Positions 62,309 to 64,000 of a stretch of 64,000 nucleotides of DNA are shown piece after piece. A program made the translations under genes and the position numbers. The DNA comes from an uncultured Lachnospiraceae bacterium (GTDB taxonomy: Bacteria > Bacillota > Clostridia > Lachnospirales > Lachnospiraceae), in contig CAKRAK010000008.1 of NCBI GenBank assembly GCA_934294885.1, forward strand, positions 1 to 64,000. Direction: 5' to 3'. Position 1 is the stretch's first letter. Each line of letters opens with the position of its first letter. Below the pieces are notes generated by a model. The model saw only the letters and a program-made list of their open reading frames with translations, ran no database searches and was not told the DNA's origin.

Positions 62309-62376
62309 TAGAATTATATCGACATATTATTTAATAATACGACAATTCGATATATATTAGTTGTTTTGACAGATTA

Positions 62377-62391
62377 TGATAATTATTATCT
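62377..62391. promoter_or_regulatory. Fur-family 7-1-7 box
   Basis: TGATAAT-T-ATTATCT matches the Fur consensus TGATAATNATTATCA in all but the last base. It lies upstream of gltB, whose product and partner carry Fe-S clusters. Fur-family regulator not in this window. Confidence 0.4.
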
Positions 62392-62437
62392 ATATTTCTA
62401 TTCCATTCTCAAACAATTTCTTCACCGCAACAAAAAA

Positions 62438-62464
62438 AAAGACCAGCAAGTTCTGCTGGTCTTT
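62438..62464 (-). terminator. Terminator of the glmS-LCP operon
   Basis: An 11-bp stem (AAAGACCAGCA / TGCTGGTCTTT) with a 5-nt loop followed on the minus strand by a T-run, 18 nt past the LCP stop. Confidence 0.92.
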
Positions 62465-62481
62465 CATATGAACTTTATACT

Positions 62482-63603
62482 TTACTGCGGCATCGTCTGT
62501 GTCGGTTCCTCCGTCGTATTCTCATCTGTAAACTGATCTCCTACTCCGGTCTCATTTGTAATCTCGTCACTGATACGATTTACATCTGAAGATGGTTCAT
62601 AATCCTCATCCTCCGGATATAAAAATTGATGCAGATGCAACACATTGCTCTTTAAGTTAGCAGGAATAACAACATCACCCTTTGAAGCTCCAAGGTTTGC
62701 AGTCTGGTTCGCCAAAGGAAATCCTGTATTCTCGCCCAATGAATAACTAAATACATTCTTTGCAAGAGAAATAATCTCTTTCTTATCCATATTCGTAGCT
62801 ACCATTGGGAATACTTCTCCAATAATCTGGGTAATTGTAGATAAATCCGACTGCTTAGCTTTTGCAATCATCGCGCCGATTACCACACGCTGTCTCTGGG
62901 TTCTCTCAAAATCCATATTACCTACATAACGGATACGCGACCAGGCAGTTGCCTGAGTACCGTTCAATGTCTGTTCACCTGCTGACCATACACCTTCCGA
63001 CTGAACACCGGTTACGGAAACCTGCTCATTAATATAGTAATTAATCATCTGCAACTCATTTGATTTTACATCGATGGTTACACCACCTAACAAATCAATC
63101 GCCTTAGTAAGTGCTGCAAAATCCACGGTAACATAATCTGTAATATTCAAATCCAGATTCTTATTCAATGTTTCGATTGCTCCGGTTGGTCCTCCAAGGA
63201 AATATGCATGCGTACACTTCTGGGTATTCCGTGCACTATCCGTCTCCATCTCCAAGAAGCTGTCTCGATAAACAGAAACAAGCTTTACCTCTTTTGTATC
63301 ATTGTTGATGCTTGCAATAATAATGGCATCACTATGTCCGGAACCTGCCTTTGTTAAATCAGCTTTTCCGCGGTTATCCACACCAAATAATGCAATGGTA
63401 CGATAATTATCCTTCATGGTATCCGTAACGGCATCACTGACTACAATATCCTCCTTCGCTACAGAGGTATCTGTAACGATCATATCCAATGCTCTATTCA
63501 TCTCGTAACAAACATATCCCACAACTAAGGAAACCAGAAGAAGAAGCTCCACAATAAACGTGATAACCAGAGTTCTGGTGCTTGCAGTTCGTAAAAATTT
63601 CAT
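62482..63603 (-). CDS. LytR-CpsA-Psr (LCP) family wall-polymer ligase
   Basis: 373 residues. One N-terminal TM helix (about 10-34) anchors an extracellular LCP domain (about 70-300): IALFGVDNRG with its conserved Asp/Arg, DSFLEM, INITDYVTVDFAALTKAIDLLGGV, ATAWSRIRYVGNMDFERTQRQ. LCP enzymes transfer polyprenyl-linked teichoic acids or capsule polymers to peptidoglycan. The tail after 310 is acidic and Thr-rich. AGGAGG precedes the ATG. It follows glmS by 23 nt. Confidence 0.94.
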   Translation of the reverse strand: MKFLRTASTRTLVITFIVELLLLVSLVVGYVCYEMNRALDMIVTDTSVAKEDIVVSDAVTDTMKDNYRTIALFGVDNRGKADLTKAGSGHSDAIIIASINNDTKEVKLVSVYRDSFLEMETDSARNTQKCTHAYFLGGPTGAIETLNKNLDLNITDYVTVDFAALTKAIDLLGGVTIDVKSNELQMINYYINEQVSVTGVQSEGVWSAGEQTLNGTQATAWSRIRYVGNMDFERTQRQRVVIGAMIAKAKQSDLSTITQIIGEVFPMVATNMDKKEIISLAKNVFSYSLGENTGFPLANQTANLGASKGDVVIPANLKSNVLHLHQFLYPEDEDYEPSSDVNRISDEITNETGVGDQFTDENTTEEPTQTMPQ

Positions 63604-63626
63604 ATTATTATCCTCCTATGTTCACA

Positions 63627-64000
63627 CTATTCCACCGTTACTGATTTTGCTAAGTTTCTTGGCTTATCAACATCCAAGCCCTTGGCAACAGAAACATAAT
63701 ATCCAAACAACTGTAACGGAATAACAGAAAGGGATGGTGCAAAACATGGATGGGTCTTAGGAATATACACCGTAAAATCTGCACTTTCCTCCATGGCTGT
63801 ATGATCCTCGTTGGTAAGTGCAAAAATATAACCACCTCTGGTCTTAACCTCTACAATATTACTGATCATTTTCTCATACAAATCCGGCTGGGTAATAACG
63901 GATACAACCAAAATTCCATCTTCAATCAAAGATATGGTTCCATGCTTTAGCTCACCGGCAGCATATGCTTCGGAATGAATATAAGATATCTCTTTTAACT
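63627..64000 (-). CDS. glmS: Glucosamine-6-phosphate synthase, C-terminal part (gene continues past window)
   Basis: The frame is open to the window edge and 124 codons are visible. The C-terminal SIS domain landmarks YIHSEAYAAGELKHGTI, YIPKTHPCFAPSLSVIPLQLF and the invariant final PRNLAKSVTVE identify GlmS, which makes glucosamine-6-phosphate from fructose-6-phosphate and glutamine for wall synthesis. The 5' part, including any glmS ribozyme, lies outside the window. Confidence 0.95.
   Translation of the reverse strand, partial: LKEISYIHSEAYAAGELKHGTISLIEDGILVVSVITQPDLYEKMISNIVEVKTRGGYIFALTNEDHTAMEESADFTVYIPKTHPCFAPSLSVIPLQLFGYYVSVAKGLDVDKPRNLAKSVTVE

Larger units (their letters stand above)
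62185..62437. promoter_or_regulatory. Upstream region of gltBD
   Basis: AT-rich region of about 250 nt. It holds the promoter at 62280-62308, a CATAAC/GTTATG palindrome near 62232-62249 in the leader, a Fur-type box at 62377-62391 and a possible second promoter (TTATCA-17-TAATAT) overlapping that box. Confidence 0.5.

Noticed and set aside
1..64000. CRISPR arrays, insertion sequences, prophage or integrative elements
   Set aside because: No regularly spaced repeats, transposase, integrase or phage genes were seen in any frame.

Overview
The window looks like a core-chromosome segment of a low-GC Gram-positive anaerobe, most likely a clostridium of the family Lachnospiraceae. The reasons are the AT-rich composition, strong AGGAGG-type ribosome sites, TTGACA/TATAAT promoters, many intrinsic terminators, a pyruvate phosphate dikinase, alpha2-type glycyl-tRNA synthetase, and the neighbourhood M16 peptidase / DUF4349 / era / recO / glyQS. 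I do not name a species. I saw no insertion sequence, prophage, CRISPR array, rRNA operon or plasmid-type gene.

Layout. 1-7.3 kb: the 5' part of an HTH membrane regulator, a MATE exporter, a MacB/FtsX-like ABC exporter operon with a clear promoter and operator, a secreted two-repeat protein and a VanZ-like gene that seems to have lost its start by a 1-nt deletion. 7.4-16.3 kb: YbaK-type deacylase, cytidylate-kinase-like protein, a Ser/Thr kinase with a small partner and a divergent HTH-like gene, M20 amidohydrolase, SNF symporter, CDF transporter and an AT-rich CPBP protease. 16.5-30 kb: ppdK, an NlpC/P60 wall hydrolase, a soluble PocR-chemoreceptor-like protein, glyQS, a lipoprotein, recO, era, a DUF4349 protein and an M16 peptidase. 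30.2-30.3 kb: tRNA-Val and tRNA-Met. 30.4-36 kb: a secreted transglutaminase plus HAAS protein, divergent from moxR-DUF58-DUF4129-maf. 36-38.6 kb: a Tet(M)-like translational GTPase fused to a YacP/Rae1-type NYN nuclease. 38.7-47.7 kb: small proteins, HAD phosphatase, SUKH protein, P1B metal ATPase with a separate HMA protein, DegV, and YhgE/Pip with a divergent TetR regulator. 47.8-56 kb: methionine aminopeptidase, carboxyltransferase, lytic transglycosylase, an ABC exporter and an acyltransferase. 56-64 kb: gltD, gltB, an LCP protein and the 3' end of glmS.

How the genes connect. Three observations stand out. (1) The metal-ATPase operon and the MacB-like ABC operon, about 38 kb apart, carry nearly the same 20-bp imperfect palindrome just downstream of near-identical promoters. 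This suggests one regulator, probably of the ArsR/SmtB type, controls both. (2) The Tet(M)-like protein has a nuclease domain resembling the ribosomal A-site endonuclease Rae1, so it may be a translation quality-control factor rather than a tetracycline resistance protein. (3) The usual moxR-DUF58-TgpA transglutaminase cluster is present with its transglutaminase split off as a divergent, separately secreted protein. Cell-wall functions (NlpC/P60 with a WalR-like box, lytic transglycosylase, LCP, GlmS) and ammonia assimilation (GltBD) make up much of the rest. All assignments come from reading the sequence; no database search was run.
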